NCBI RefSeq assembly: GCF_018853815.1
Contig: NZ_JAAOMP010000156.1
Coordinates: 1-54,440 of the forward strand
Direction: 5' to 3'
Origin: Acidithiobacillus sulfurivorans
Lineage (GTDB): Bacteria; Pseudomonadota; Gammaproteobacteria; Acidithiobacillales; Acidithiobacillaceae
DNA length: 54,440 nt
The position numbers and the translations under genes were made by a program. The notes under the pieces are model-generated. The model did no database searches and had not been told where the DNA came from. It saw only the letters and a program-made list of their open reading frames with translations. Shown here piece after piece: positions 42,289-52,810 of this stretch; position 1 is the stretch's first letter, and each line of letters opens with the position of its first letter.

Positions 42289-43268
42289 ACAATTCCAGCC
42301 CGAAGTAAATCATGCATATTCAAGGCGCCGACCAAGCGCTGATTGTCGTCCACAACCAGCAGCGCCCCCACCCGTTTGGCCTCCATCAGGGCCAAAGCCT
42401 CGGCCGCCAGTGCCTCAGCGCGGATGCTGCAGGGTTGGGCATGAGCCAGGCCAGACATGGGTTGCTCCCAGAGATCCTGACGCTCGGCAAAAGCGCGGCG
42501 CAAATCTCCATCGGTGAAAATACCCAATACCCGATCCTCGCTATCCACCACGGCGGTCATCCCCAAGCCTTTGCTGCTCATCTCCAGAACCGCATCACGC
42601 AGCATGGTTTCCAGGCGTACTTTTGGCAAAGCCTGGCCCTGGTGCATCACATCCTGAACCCGCAGCAACAGTCGCTTGCCGAGGCTTCCACCGGGATGGG
42701 AAAGAGCGAAATCATCCGCCGAAAAACCGCGCGCCTGCAACAAGGCCATGGCCAAGGCATCGCCCATGGCCAGAGTTGCCGTGGTAGACGCCGTAGGTGC
42801 AAGATTCAGAGGACAGGCTTCGCGCTGCACACTGCAATTGAGATGCACAGCGGCACTGCGCGCCAGGGTCGATTGGGGATTGCCGGTCATGGCGATCAGT
42901 GGCACAGCCAGACGCTTGACCACCGGAAGAATGGCCAGCAATTCAGTCGTTTCACCCGAATTGGAAAGCGCCAGAAGACAATCAGAGCGGGTCAACATGC
43001 CCAGGTCGCCATGACTACCCTCAGCAGGGTGCAGAAATAAAGCCGGACTGCCCGTACTGGCCAGGGTCGCGGCAATTTTTTTGCCGATAATTCCGGATTT
43101 GCCCATACCACTCACCACCACCCGGCCCGAACATTGCAATAGTAACGCACAAGCCTGGACAAAACTGTCGTCAAGGCGCGCTTCCAATGCACTCACCGCT
43201 TCAGCCTCCAGACGCAAAACATCACGCCCGGTAGCCAACAAATTATCGACATCCATGCTTACTGCCAT
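42285..43268 (-). CDS. kdsD: D-arabinose 5-phosphate isomerase
   Basis: Converts ribulose-5-phosphate to arabinose-5-phosphate, the first step of KDO synthesis. About 327 residues: a SIS sugar-isomerase domain (about 35-185; GMGKSGIIGKKIAATLASTG, SNSGETTELLAILP) and two CBS domains (about 205-325) ending VVDDNQRLVGALNMHDLLRAGIV. The start is uncertain: ATGs at 43268 and 43256 both fit; the frame runs to 43280. Confidence 0.95.
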   Translation of the reverse strand: MAVSMDVDNLLATGRDVLRLEAEAVSALEARLDDSFVQACALLLQCSGRVVVSGMGKSGIIGKKIAATLASTGSPALFLHPAEGSHGDLGMLTRSDCLLALSNSGETTELLAILPVVKRLAVPLIAMTGNPQSTLARSAAVHLNCSVQREACPLNLAPTASTTATLAMGDALAMALLQARGFSADDFALSHPGGSLGKRLLLRVQDVMHQGQALPKVRLETMLRDAVLEMSSKGLGMTAVVDSEDRVLGIFTDGDLRRAFAERQDLWEQPMSGLAHAQPCSIRAEALAAEALALMEAKRVGALLVVDDNQRLVGALNMHDLLRAGIV

Positions 43269-43280
43269 TCTGACAAACAC

Positions 43281-43559
43281 TTAATCTGCACGATCACCGT
43301 CCTGTTCCTGAATGGCTTGATAGACTGCATGACAATGGGGATGAGCCGCCATGACTTTGTCAATATCCGCAAATGAAGTCTGGCGCAGCAAGGTCCAGCA
43401 ACGCATATTTTCTGCGGCCAGACTTTCGGGATGCTGCGCATACCAATTGCTGCTGTCCTTGGGCGTATTACCGACAAGCACTTGCCCCTGCGCCCACCAC
43501 AATAGCAGAGCGAAAAGTGCTAGCGCACCAATAATGACCAACGTATATACAATTTTCAT
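43281..43559 (-). CDS. Small single-pass membrane protein of unknown function
   Basis: A 92-residue protein with one N-terminal helix (residues 3-23, VYTLVIIGALALFALLLWWA) and a short soluble domain with two cysteines (MRCWTLL and HPHCHAV). I do not recognise the family. It lies between kdsD and an unknown gene in the same direction, so it probably belongs to the same transcript. Confidence 0.65.
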   Translation of the reverse strand: MKIVYTLVIIGALALFALLLWWAQGQVLVGNTPKDSSNWYAQHPESLAAENMRCWTLLRQTSFADIDKVMAAHPHCHAVYQAIQEQDGDRAD

Positions 43560-43586
43560 AAATTCTGCTGGATGACCTGGGTCAAG

Positions 43587-44021
43587 TTAAACTTCTTCGT
43601 GATATTGCTGATTCAACAATTGTACCAGTTTCCCTTCGCGTTCAGTAATATCCGCCATCAAGCGGTCGCTGAAATCCTGCCAGAATGATTGCAAACGGGC
43701 GAGATCTTCTCCTTCAGCGAACTGGCCCATCAATTCGCCCACCTTTTCAATGACTTCACGAAGTTGCAAACTGGTGCTCAGGGCATTTTTAATTTGTTCG
43801 CGAGGATGAGGTATCCAACTCCGGTCACTGACGTAAGAGCGCAAACGCTCACCATACTCCAGAACCCGTTTGCGCAACTTGCCGCCAAGACCGATTTGCT
43901 GACTGCGCAAATCCCCCCAGACAGCGAGTTCCATCAAATCAACCCAGTCTCTCCGCCAGCGTTTTCGGAGTTCGACGGACACAGATATCGCGTCCTGGAC
44001 GGCTACCAGGTCAAATTCCAT
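43587..44021 (-). CDS. Helical cytoplasmic protein of unknown function
   Basis: A 144-residue, charged and largely helical protein with no cysteine, signal peptide or membrane segment. It has an acidic and glutamine-rich C-terminus. It overlaps the murU end by 11 bases and precedes the kds genes. No family recognised. Confidence 0.65.
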   Translation of the reverse strand: MEFDLVAVQDAISVSVELRKRWRRDWVDLMELAVWGDLRSQQIGLGGKLRKRVLEYGERLRSYVSDRSWIPHPREQIKNALSTSLQLREVIEKVGELMGQFAEGEDLARLQSFWQDFSDRLMADITEREGKLVQLLNQQYHEEV

Positions 44022-44688
44022 CTTGCCGTACCCTGCATATTTCCTGCGCCACTTGCCATCGCTCCGGCGTACCTACATCGGTCCATATTCCCTGATACAG
44101 GGTCCCCTCCACCACACCCGCTGCAATCCACTGTCGCAACCAGGGTGCCAAAGGTGCCGACTGTTCCGGGTAGCCCCGCAACAGCGCCGGATTTATGCGG
44201 GCAATTCCTGCATAAGTATGACGTTCTTCGCCCTGCAACGCCACCATTCCCGCATTCAGGGCAAAGTCTCCTGCGGGATGATGGGAGGGATTGGGAACCA
44301 GGACCAAATATACAGAAGCCAAAGACGGCTGCAGCAGAGAATCCCAGGGGAAATCCGTACAAATATCTCCGTTGACCAGCAAAAATGGGGCATCTCCCAG
44401 TTGTGGCAAGGCCCGGATCAAAGCGCCGCCAGTCTCCAGGCGACCCGACCTTTCGTCACTATAAATAATGCGCAGCCCCCGCCATTGATGACCCAATCTT
44501 TCCACAATCAGGTCACCCAGATGACCAATATTGATGATAACCTCGCGGACGCCAGCAGCGGCCAGGGATTCCAGATGCCGCACGATGAGCGGTTTACCCC
44601 CGACTTCCAGTAAGGGCTTGGGAAGATGGTCCGTGTAGGGACGTAAGCGCTCACCCCGCCCGGCCGCGAGAATCATCGCCCGGGTCAT
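44011..44688 (-). CDS. murU: N-acetylmuramate 1-phosphate uridylyltransferase MurU
   Basis: Makes UDP-MurNAc from MurNAc-1-phosphate in the recycling route that bypasses de novo synthesis (and fosfomycin's target MurA). The 225-residue nucleotidyltransferase has AMILAAGRGERLRPYT, KPLLEVGGKPLI and LLVNGDICTDFP, ending TDVGTPERWQVA. The frame extends far upstream within amgK, but the ATG at 44688 overlapping the amgK stop (ATGA) is the right start. The amgK-murU pair beside lptD matches Pseudomonas. Confidence 0.9.
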   Translation of the reverse strand: MTRAMILAAGRGERLRPYTDHLPKPLLEVGGKPLIVRHLESLAAAGVREVIINIGHLGDLIVERLGHQWRGLRIIYSDERSGRLETGGALIRALPQLGDAPFLLVNGDICTDFPWDSLLQPSLASVYLVLVPNPSHHPAGDFALNAGMVALQGEERHTYAGIARINPALLRGYPEQSAPLAPWLRQWIAAGVVEGTLYQGIWTDVGTPERWQVAQEICRVRQDGI

Positions 44689-45707
44689 AGCGCCAGCCAG
44701 GCCGAAAACTGCGGCAAAAAAGTGCGGAGTTGAACATCTTCGGCTAACGCATCTAGCACATATTTGCGAAATTGCGGCAGTAAATCCAGATAACCCGACT
44801 TGCCATCGCGATAGGCCAAGCGGCAAAAAATTCCCACAATCTTGATATTGCGTTGCAATGCCATCCATTCGACACTGCGCACAAAGGACTCCTGCGGCAA
44901 CGCCAGCCTGCCAGTCCTGGTGAGCCTGCTCTGAAAATCCAGAATCCATTGGTGCCGGCGGGCAGAACCCCAATCCCAGTAACGATCCCAAAGCAAGGAG
45001 GCCAGATCATAGGTCCAGGGGCCGGTTACGGCGTCCTGGAAATCAATCATCACCAAGCGCCGGGGATCAGTCTGCAGCATGAGATTGCGGGCGTGGAAAT
45101 CGCGATGGACCCAAACCTGAGGCTGATTGAGGGCGTTATCCTGCAGCAGTGCAAAAAGCCTTTGCAAGTTCTGCTGCGCTTCCTCATCCGGCATCACCCC
45201 CAGATGCCTGAGCAAATACCAGTCATGAAACAAAGTCAGCTCTTCGCCTAGACGTTGCCCTGAAAAAAACGGTAGAAGAGGGCGCGTATCATCCTTTCTG
45301 CCCGCGTTTTGCAGGGCAATAATGAGGTCCAGCGCCTGCTGCATCCAGAACTCCAGTTCCGTGTCTGTATCCAGAATGGCCTTGAGATCCGTAGTTCCCA
45401 GGTCTTCAAGGAGCACAAATCCCGGTTGCAACTGCGCTGCCAGAATTTTTGGCACGGGCAGCCCGGCACTTTGCCAGCGCCGCTGCACCCGTAAAAAGGG
45501 CAAAATATCCTCAGGTGACGGCGCATCCATAAACAGCTGTTGGTCTGGCAAACGCCAGTAATGCCGGCCACTGGCATCACCGGGAATGGCCTGGGACTGT
45601 CCAGCATCCACGCCCCTGGCCTGCAGCCAGACTGCTGCATCTGGCGACATTTGTCCGGCCGAAACAGCGGGCGTCAAAATTTTTCTGGTGTTTAGAGATT
45701 GCGACAT
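44685..45707 (-). CDS. amgK: N-acetylmuramate/N-acetylglucosamine kinase AmgK
   Basis: Phosphorylates the anomeric carbon of MurNAc and GlcNAc for MurU. The 340-residue aminoglycoside-phosphotransferase-fold kinase has IPGDASGRHYWRL (nucleotide loop), FVLLEDLGTTDL, the catalytic WVHRDFHARNLML (HxDxxxxN) and metal-binding MIDFQDAVTGPWTYDLASLL. A shorter start at 45650 (MSPDAAVWL) is possible. It is divergent from lptD with only 29 bases between, so the promoters overlap or the start is later. Confidence 0.9.
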   Translation of the reverse strand: MSQSLNTRKILTPAVSAGQMSPDAAVWLQARGVDAGQSQAIPGDASGRHYWRLPDQQLFMDAPSPEDILPFLRVQRRWQSAGLPVPKILAAQLQPGFVLLEDLGTTDLKAILDTDTELEFWMQQALDLIIALQNAGRKDDTRPLLPFFSGQRLGEELTLFHDWYLLRHLGVMPDEEAQQNLQRLFALLQDNALNQPQVWVHRDFHARNLMLQTDPRRLVMIDFQDAVTGPWTYDLASLLWDRYWDWGSARRHQWILDFQSRLTRTGRLALPQESFVRSVEWMALQRNIKIVGIFCRLAYRDGKSGYLDLLPQFRKYVLDALAEDVQLRTFLPQFSAWLAL

Positions 45708-45736
45708 AAAACCATTTTGTGCGATTTTAGGCGCCT

Positions 45737-47932
45737 ATGAAAAGCCCTCTTCAGCAGGTTCGCCAATTTCGGCACGGAAAACCTCTTCCGTCCGGGCACG
45801 TTGCTTCTCCGCGTCGCCGCATTTGCCTGGCCCTGCTGGCAGCATTGTTAAGCCCTGGCCTGGCCTGGGCTACGACCGTGGAAAAGCCGGTTACCCTGTA
45901 TGCCGATCAAGTCAATGGGATGGGCAGCGGGCACTGGACGGCCAAGGGTAATGTCGAAGTGCTTTATGGAGATAGGCGGGTTTATGCCGATACGGTGCAT
46001 TACGACCAGGCCAAAGATGAAATTCTGGCTGACGGCCACGTGCGGATGGTGAGCCCTGGCATGGTCACAGCAGCCCCCCAGGCGACCATTCATCTCAAGG
46101 CCAACGAGGGGATAGTCGTACACCCCCGTTATCTGCTCGAAGCCGAGCAGGGACATGGCCATGCCGAAAGCGGTCGCGAATTGAGCAAGGGTCACTATCA
46201 GCTCAATGAGGCTTGCTACACAACCTGCCACGGCAAGGTACCCGCCTGGCAACTGTGGAGCAGTCAGATCGACCTCAACCAGAACGACAACTATGTGACG
46301 ACCAAAAATACTACGCTGAATGTATCCGGCCTTCCGGTATTCTGGATGCCCTATTTCAGCTTTCCGCTCAAGCGCCATTCCGGTTTTCTGGCTCCCGGCT
46401 TGGGCAGCTCCACCGTCAACGGATTTTATCTGGGCATACCCTATTATTTTGACATTTCCCGCAACCTGGACGACACCTTTACCCTGAATTACTTCTCTCG
46501 GCGTGGCGTCATGCTGCAAAACGAATTTCGTTATCTCGAACCGAACTACAGCGGCAAGCTTTTTCTGGATTTGTTACCTTCGGACCAACTGACCCATAAA
46601 AACGTCTGGGCATTGTCCTGGCAGCACAACCAGAATCTCGGCGATGGCTTCAGTTTCAACGTCAATTACAATCGTGTCAGTTACAAAAACTTTCTTTCCG
46701 ATTTCGGCAGCACCGCAGGTTTCGGCAGCAGTTTTATTGGCGGTATTGGTAACGCCCCTTACATCACTTCGACCGGCGGCATTTATTACAACAATGCCCA
46801 CATCAGTGCCGGTGCCGAATTACAGGGTTACCAGGAACTCGCGCCAGACAGCAGCGCGCCTTATGCCCAGTTGCCGCGCATTTATGCGGATGGCTACTGG
46901 CGGGTGGGACGCAGCGGCTACTTCAACTGGCATAGCAGCTTCAATTATTTTTCTGCTTCCACCGGACCCATTGGTCAGCGCCTGGATCTGACCCCCACTC
47001 TGGGGTGGCGCTTCAGCCGGGGTTGGGGCTTCCTAGAACCCCAGGCCCGCCTCTACTACAGCCATTATCAAATTCAACGTAATGCCCCTTATGCGCGCGC
47101 CATAAACCGTACCCTCCCCGCCCTGAGCCTGAAGGGTGGACTGAATTTTGTCCGCTATGGCAACAACGGCAGCACGGCACTCCTGCAACCGATTTTCAAA
47201 TACACCTACATTCCCTTACAGGCCCAGAATGAAATTCCCAATTTTGACGCCAGCACGCCTTACCTGGATTTTCCCGGCATTTTTAGCGACAACGTACTGT
47301 ATACCGGCAGCGACCGGATAAACGCTGCCAATCAAATTGCCTATGGGCTACGTGGCACCTGGCTGACCCCCACGGGCCGTCAGCTCTGGGAAGCGGCAGT
47401 CGGGCAAATCCGCTATTTCAATCAGGAACAGATCAATCTGGCTGGCGGTATTGTTCCGCAGGCCGCACAATCCAATTATTTTTTCGAGGGACAATACGCC
47501 CCCGTTGCCGACATGAACCTGCTCGCCAGCACCCAGATCAACCCGCAGCATGGTCAGCTCGACCGCCTCAATCTGCGCGCCCAATGGCTGCCGGGACCGC
47601 AGCGGGTGATCAACCTCGATTACCGCTTTACCCGGGATTTCGTCGACCAGACCGGTGTTTCCGGTGCCTGGCCGGTGTTCCGGAACTGGCAGTTGCTGGG
47701 GAGCTATCAGTATGATGTTACCGACAGCAAGCCTCTGGAGGAGCTGGTGGGGATCGGCTATGATGGCGGCTGCTGGGCAGCACACATGATGGTATATCAT
47801 CAGATTCTGCTTGGCGGGCAGTCCAATAATGCTGTTTATTTCGAGATCGTGTTGCGCGGCCTAACCAGCCTGGGCAATGCCTCAACCGGTTTGCTCAGCC
47901 AGTATGTGCCGGGCGCCAGTATGGAGTTTTGA
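45737..47932 (+). CDS. lptD: LPS-assembly outer-membrane protein LptD
   Basis: The 731-residue barrel that inserts LPS into the outer leaflet together with LptE (not in the window). The signal peptide spans about 1-46. The periplasmic jellyroll lies at about 50-170 (VTLYADQVNGMGSGHWTAKGNVEVLYG), then the barrel with YTTCHGKVPAWQLWSSQI, WMPYFSFPLKRHSGFLAPG and the C-terminal Y/F-rich strands. The two Cys of CYTTCHGK lie near the plug/barrel hinge. It is followed at once by surA (TGATG). Confidence 0.95.
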   Translation: MKSPLQQVRQFRHGKPLPSGHVASPRRRICLALLAALLSPGLAWATTVEKPVTLYADQVNGMGSGHWTAKGNVEVLYGDRRVYADTVHYDQAKDEILADGHVRMVSPGMVTAAPQATIHLKANEGIVVHPRYLLEAEQGHGHAESGRELSKGHYQLNEACYTTCHGKVPAWQLWSSQIDLNQNDNYVTTKNTTLNVSGLPVFWMPYFSFPLKRHSGFLAPGLGSSTVNGFYLGIPYYFDISRNLDDTFTLNYFSRRGVMLQNEFRYLEPNYSGKLFLDLLPSDQLTHKNVWALSWQHNQNLGDGFSFNVNYNRVSYKNFLSDFGSTAGFGSSFIGGIGNAPYITSTGGIYYNNAHISAGAELQGYQELAPDSSAPYAQLPRIYADGYWRVGRSGYFNWHSSFNYFSASTGPIGQRLDLTPTLGWRFSRGWGFLEPQARLYYSHYQIQRNAPYARAINRTLPALSLKGGLNFVRYGNNGSTALLQPIFKYTYIPLQAQNEIPNFDASTPYLDFPGIFSDNVLYTGSDRINAANQIAYGLRGTWLTPTGRQLWEAAVGQIRYFNQEQINLAGGIVPQAAQSNYFFEGQYAPVADMNLLASTQINPQHGQLDRLNLRAQWLPGPQRVINLDYRFTRDFVDQTGVSGAWPVFRNWQLLGSYQYDVTDSKPLEELVGIGYDGGCWAAHMMVYHQILLGGQSNNAVYFEIVLRGLTSLGNASTGLLSQYVPGASMEF

Positions 47933-49371
47933 TGTCCTGCAAACGTCGTCCACTTGTTATTGCCCTGAGCATTCTGCTTGGAACCCTGCCCGTTGCGGGC
48001 TGGGCCAGCACACCTTTCCTGAACCGCGATACCCTCCTGGCCCAGACACCGGCGCCTGCCGTTGATTCTGCCCCAGCAACGCATACTTATTCGGAAGACT
48101 CTGCACTGGCACCCATGAATGCGCCAATGCCCAGCAACGCGGTGAATCTGGATAAAATCGTGGCCATCGTCAACGACAATATCATCACCTCCATGCAGCT
48201 GGAGCAACGCGTCAGCGCGGTGCGCGCTCATCTCCAGCAGAGTGATCCCAATGCCATGCCTGCGGATGACATTTTGCGCCGTCAGGTGCTGCAACAGATG
48301 ATCCTGCAGGATATAGAATTACAAATGGCACAGCGTGCCAACATCAAGGTAGACAAGGGCATGCTCGATCAGGCCGTCAACAATCTGGCTCAGACCAACC
48401 ACATGACCGCTGATCAGTTACGTGAAGCATTGAGCAGTCAGGGACAATCCTGGGAAACCTTCACCAACGATCTCAAGGATCGCATTATTGTTGACCGACT
48501 CATGCAGCAGGAGGTGGAAAGCCGTGTCCATGTGGGTCCTGACGAAGTCAAAACCTTCGCTCATCAACTCAAGGACATGGGCGGGGTCAGCTTCAACCTG
48601 CAGCAGATATTCATCCCCATGCCCAACAACCCGACCCCCAACGCCATCAGCGCAGCCCGCCAACAGGCCACCGAGGTCCGAAATCACCTGATTGCCGGGG
48701 AAGACTTTTCACGCCTCGCAGCGCAGGTCAGCAGTGGCCGCGATGCACTGCAGGGCGGCCGGATAGGCTGGGTGAAAGCCGGAGAACTTCCCCCCTCGGT
48801 GTCCCAGGCCCTCATGTCTCTGAAAACCGGGGATATCAGCCAGGTAATCGCCGGACCCACCGGTTTCCACATTTTCAAGATCCTCGATAAAAAAGACGAA
48901 CAACCCACCATCACGGAAGTCAAGGCAGCAGCCATCGTGCTCCGCGCTGGTAGTAGCCTGCAACTTCAGGAAGCAGAAGATCGCGCCCAGGATATTCAGA
49001 CCGCACTTCAAAATGGCAGCCGTTTCTCGGAACTGGCACGGAACTACAGTCAGGATCCCAACACCGCTGCAAAAGGCGGAGAAATGGGCTGGATTACCCC
49101 GGGACAGCTGCCAGACACCCTTGAACGGACTTTGCTCACCTTGCAGCCCGGGGCCGTCAGCAGCCCAATTCGTGAGGGCGATGCAATTTACATCCTGAAG
49201 TCCCAGGGCCAGCGCCAGCAGCCCGTGGAAGAAAAACAGATCATGGCAGCAGCACGCATGCAGCTCTTTAACCGGATCGTCCGCGAGCGCATGGACGAAT
49301 GGCAACATCGTATTCGCGACAGTGCCTATGTAGAAATTCTGGAACCCAGCCTACGCGGCAGCGATGCCTGA
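47932..49371 (+). CDS. surA: Periplasmic chaperone and prolyl isomerase SurA
   Basis: Escorts outer-membrane proteins, including LptD, to the Bam complex. 479 residues with a signal peptide (1-25), an N-terminal chaperone domain (NLDKIVAIVNDNIITSMQLEQRV) and two parvulin domains (about 215-315 and 325-425; GGRIGWVKAGELPPSV and KGGEMGWITPGQLPDTLE). Starts at the ATG overlapping the lptD stop. The 3' end overlaps the permease gene by eight bases. Confidence 0.95.
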   Translation: MSCKRRPLVIALSILLGTLPVAGWASTPFLNRDTLLAQTPAPAVDSAPATHTYSEDSALAPMNAPMPSNAVNLDKIVAIVNDNIITSMQLEQRVSAVRAHLQQSDPNAMPADDILRRQVLQQMILQDIELQMAQRANIKVDKGMLDQAVNNLAQTNHMTADQLREALSSQGQSWETFTNDLKDRIIVDRLMQQEVESRVHVGPDEVKTFAHQLKDMGGVSFNLQQIFIPMPNNPTPNAISAARQQATEVRNHLIAGEDFSRLAAQVSSGRDALQGGRIGWVKAGELPPSVSQALMSLKTGDISQVIAGPTGFHIFKILDKKDEQPTITEVKAAAIVLRAGSSLQLQEAEDRAQDIQTALQNGSRFSELARNYSQDPNTAAKGGEMGWITPGQLPDTLERTLLTLQPGAVSSPIREGDAIYILKSQGQRQQPVEEKQIMAAARMQLFNRIVRERMDEWQHRIRDSAYVEILEPSLRGSDA

Positions 49372-50182
49372 AATTCTGCATAGTACCTCAGCAACTGTCG
49401 CAAGCGGCAACCGAATTCAGGGCAGCCTGGCCCCGACCTGGACCCTGTTTTACAAGGAAACCCTGCGTTTCGGTAAAGTCTGGTTGCAAACCATTGCCGC
49501 CCCGCTGATTACCACCATTCTCTATCTGGTGGTTTTCGGGCATGCTCTGGGCAGTCATATCACCGTGTATCCGGGCGTCAGTTATACGGCTTTCATTGTG
49601 CCCGGGTTGATGATGATGTCTGTGCTCCAAAACGCCTTCGCGAACAGCTCTTCCAGCCTGATTCAATCCAAGGTGACCGGAAACATTGTGTTTGTGCTGC
49701 TCAGCCCGCTCACGCCCACGGAAATTTTTACGGCCATGGTCGCCGCTTCGGTGTTCCGGGGTATTTTAGTGGGACTGGCCATTTTTGCCCTGGCTTTACT
49801 GTATCTGCACATTCCCGTGCTTCATCCCTTCTGGATTCTGATTTTCGCCATCCTTGGTGCCAGCGGCATGGGTAGTTTGGGTTTGATAGCGGGCCTCTGG
49901 GCCGAAAAATTCGATCAGATCGCAGGTTTCCAGAATTTTGTCATCATGCCCCTGACTTTTCTGGCCGGAGTATTTTACTCGGTGCAATCCCTGCCGGGTA
50001 TCTGGCGGCAGATTTCCCTGATTAACCCCTTTTTCTACATCATTGATGGTTTTCGCTACGGCTTTTTTGCCGATTCGGATGTCAGCGTCTGGGCCAGCCT
50101 GGGGGTCAGCCTGGCTTTTGCACTCATCACTGGCTTTTTTGCCTGGCGCCTGCTTGATCGGGGTTACAAGCTGCGCCAGTAA
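49364..50182 (+). CDS. yadH: ABC-2 type transporter permease, YadH-like
   Basis: A 272-residue integral membrane permease with about six helices: TIAAPLITTILYLVVFGHAL, GLMMMSVLQNAFANSS with the conserved loop, VKVTGNIVFVLLSPL-like segment, ILIFAILGASGMGSLGLIAG and FVIMPLTFLAGVFYSVQSLPG. It matches the permease partner of YadG, whose gene lies 31 kb away on the other strand (17039-17959). It is embedded in surA-yadH-bolA-grxD-murA. The substrate is unknown. Confidence 0.9.
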   Translation: MPEILHSTSATVASGNRIQGSLAPTWTLFYKETLRFGKVWLQTIAAPLITTILYLVVFGHALGSHITVYPGVSYTAFIVPGLMMMSVLQNAFANSSSSLIQSKVTGNIVFVLLSPLTPTEIFTAMVAASVFRGILVGLAIFALALLYLHIPVLHPFWILIFAILGASGMGSLGLIAGLWAEKFDQIAGFQNFVIMPLTFLAGVFYSVQSLPGIWRQISLINPFFYIIDGFRYGFFADSDVSVWASLGVSLAFALITGFFAWRLLDRGYKLRQ

Positions 50183-50248
50183 TACAGCACGCCATGCCAA
50201 AATAGCCGCTTTGAAAAGGGGATCACAAATCTCCTGTTATGGGATACA

Positions 50249-50512
50249 ATGGCATTCATGAACGCCAACATGCTCAAATCACTTATTCAGCAAGAACTCC
50301 CGGATGCCCTGGTAGAAGTACAGGGAGATGACGGTGCCCATTTTGAAGCACTGGTCATCTCGGCTACTTTTACCGGTTTGTCCCCTGTCAAACAACACCA
50401 GCGGGTTTATGCCGCTCTGGGTGAACGCATGCGTGAAGAAATTCATGCGCTTTCCCTGCGAACTCTCACCCCTGAACAGGCCGAGCAGATCCGTCATTCT
50501 GCCCAGCACTGA
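50249..50512 (+). CDS. BolA-family protein, IbaG-like
   Basis: About 84-87 residues (start at 50249, 50258 or 50270). The class II KH-like fold shows as LIQQELPDALVEVQGDDGAHFEALVIS, with the conserved His in GAHFEA used to share an iron-sulfur cluster with a monothiol glutaredoxin. The grxD gene next to it encodes exactly that partner. Position upstream of murA matches ibaG/yrbA of other proteobacteria. Confidence 0.9.
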   Translation: MAFMNANMLKSLIQQELPDALVEVQGDDGAHFEALVISATFTGLSPVKQHQRVYAALGERMREEIHALSLRTLTPEQAEQIRHSAQH

Positions 50513-50546
50513 AACCATCCACGCCCGACACGTCACGAGGATTACC

Positions 50547-50870
50547 ATGGCTACGATTCAAGAACTCATTCAGGAACAAGTTGAAAAACACCCTGTCGTG
50601 CTTTACATGAAGGGCAACCCCCGTGCGCCTCAGTGCGGATTCTCGGCGCGCGCCATACAATTGCTGCAACAGTCGGGAGTGAAGGAATTGTTCACTGTGG
50701 ACGTTCTCGCCGATCCTCAGATTCGCGACGGTATCAAGCAGTTTTCCAGCTGGCCGACCATTCCCCAGCTGTACATTCAGGGCGAATTTGTCGGCGGCTC
50801 CGACATCATGTCTGACCTCTACCAGCAGGGCGAACTCCAGAAGCTGGTGGAAAAAGCCCAAAACGCCTGA
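50547..50870 (+). CDS. grxD: Monothiol glutaredoxin, Grx4 type
   Basis: A 107-residue carrier of 2Fe-2S clusters. It has the monothiol active site PQCGFSARA near residue 30, the KGNPRAP loop, WPTIPQLYIQGEFVGGSDIM and a C-terminal helix. It acts with BolA-family partners in iron-sulfur delivery and iron sensing. The ATG at 50547 follows ACGAGGATT. The upstream frame is not used. Confidence 0.96.
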   Translation: MATIQELIQEQVEKHPVVLYMKGNPRAPQCGFSARAIQLLQQSGVKELFTVDVLADPQIRDGIKQFSSWPTIPQLYIQGEFVGGSDIMSDLYQQGELQKLVEKAQNA

Positions 50871-52806
<1,936 letters not shown>

Positions 52807-52810
<4 letters not shown>

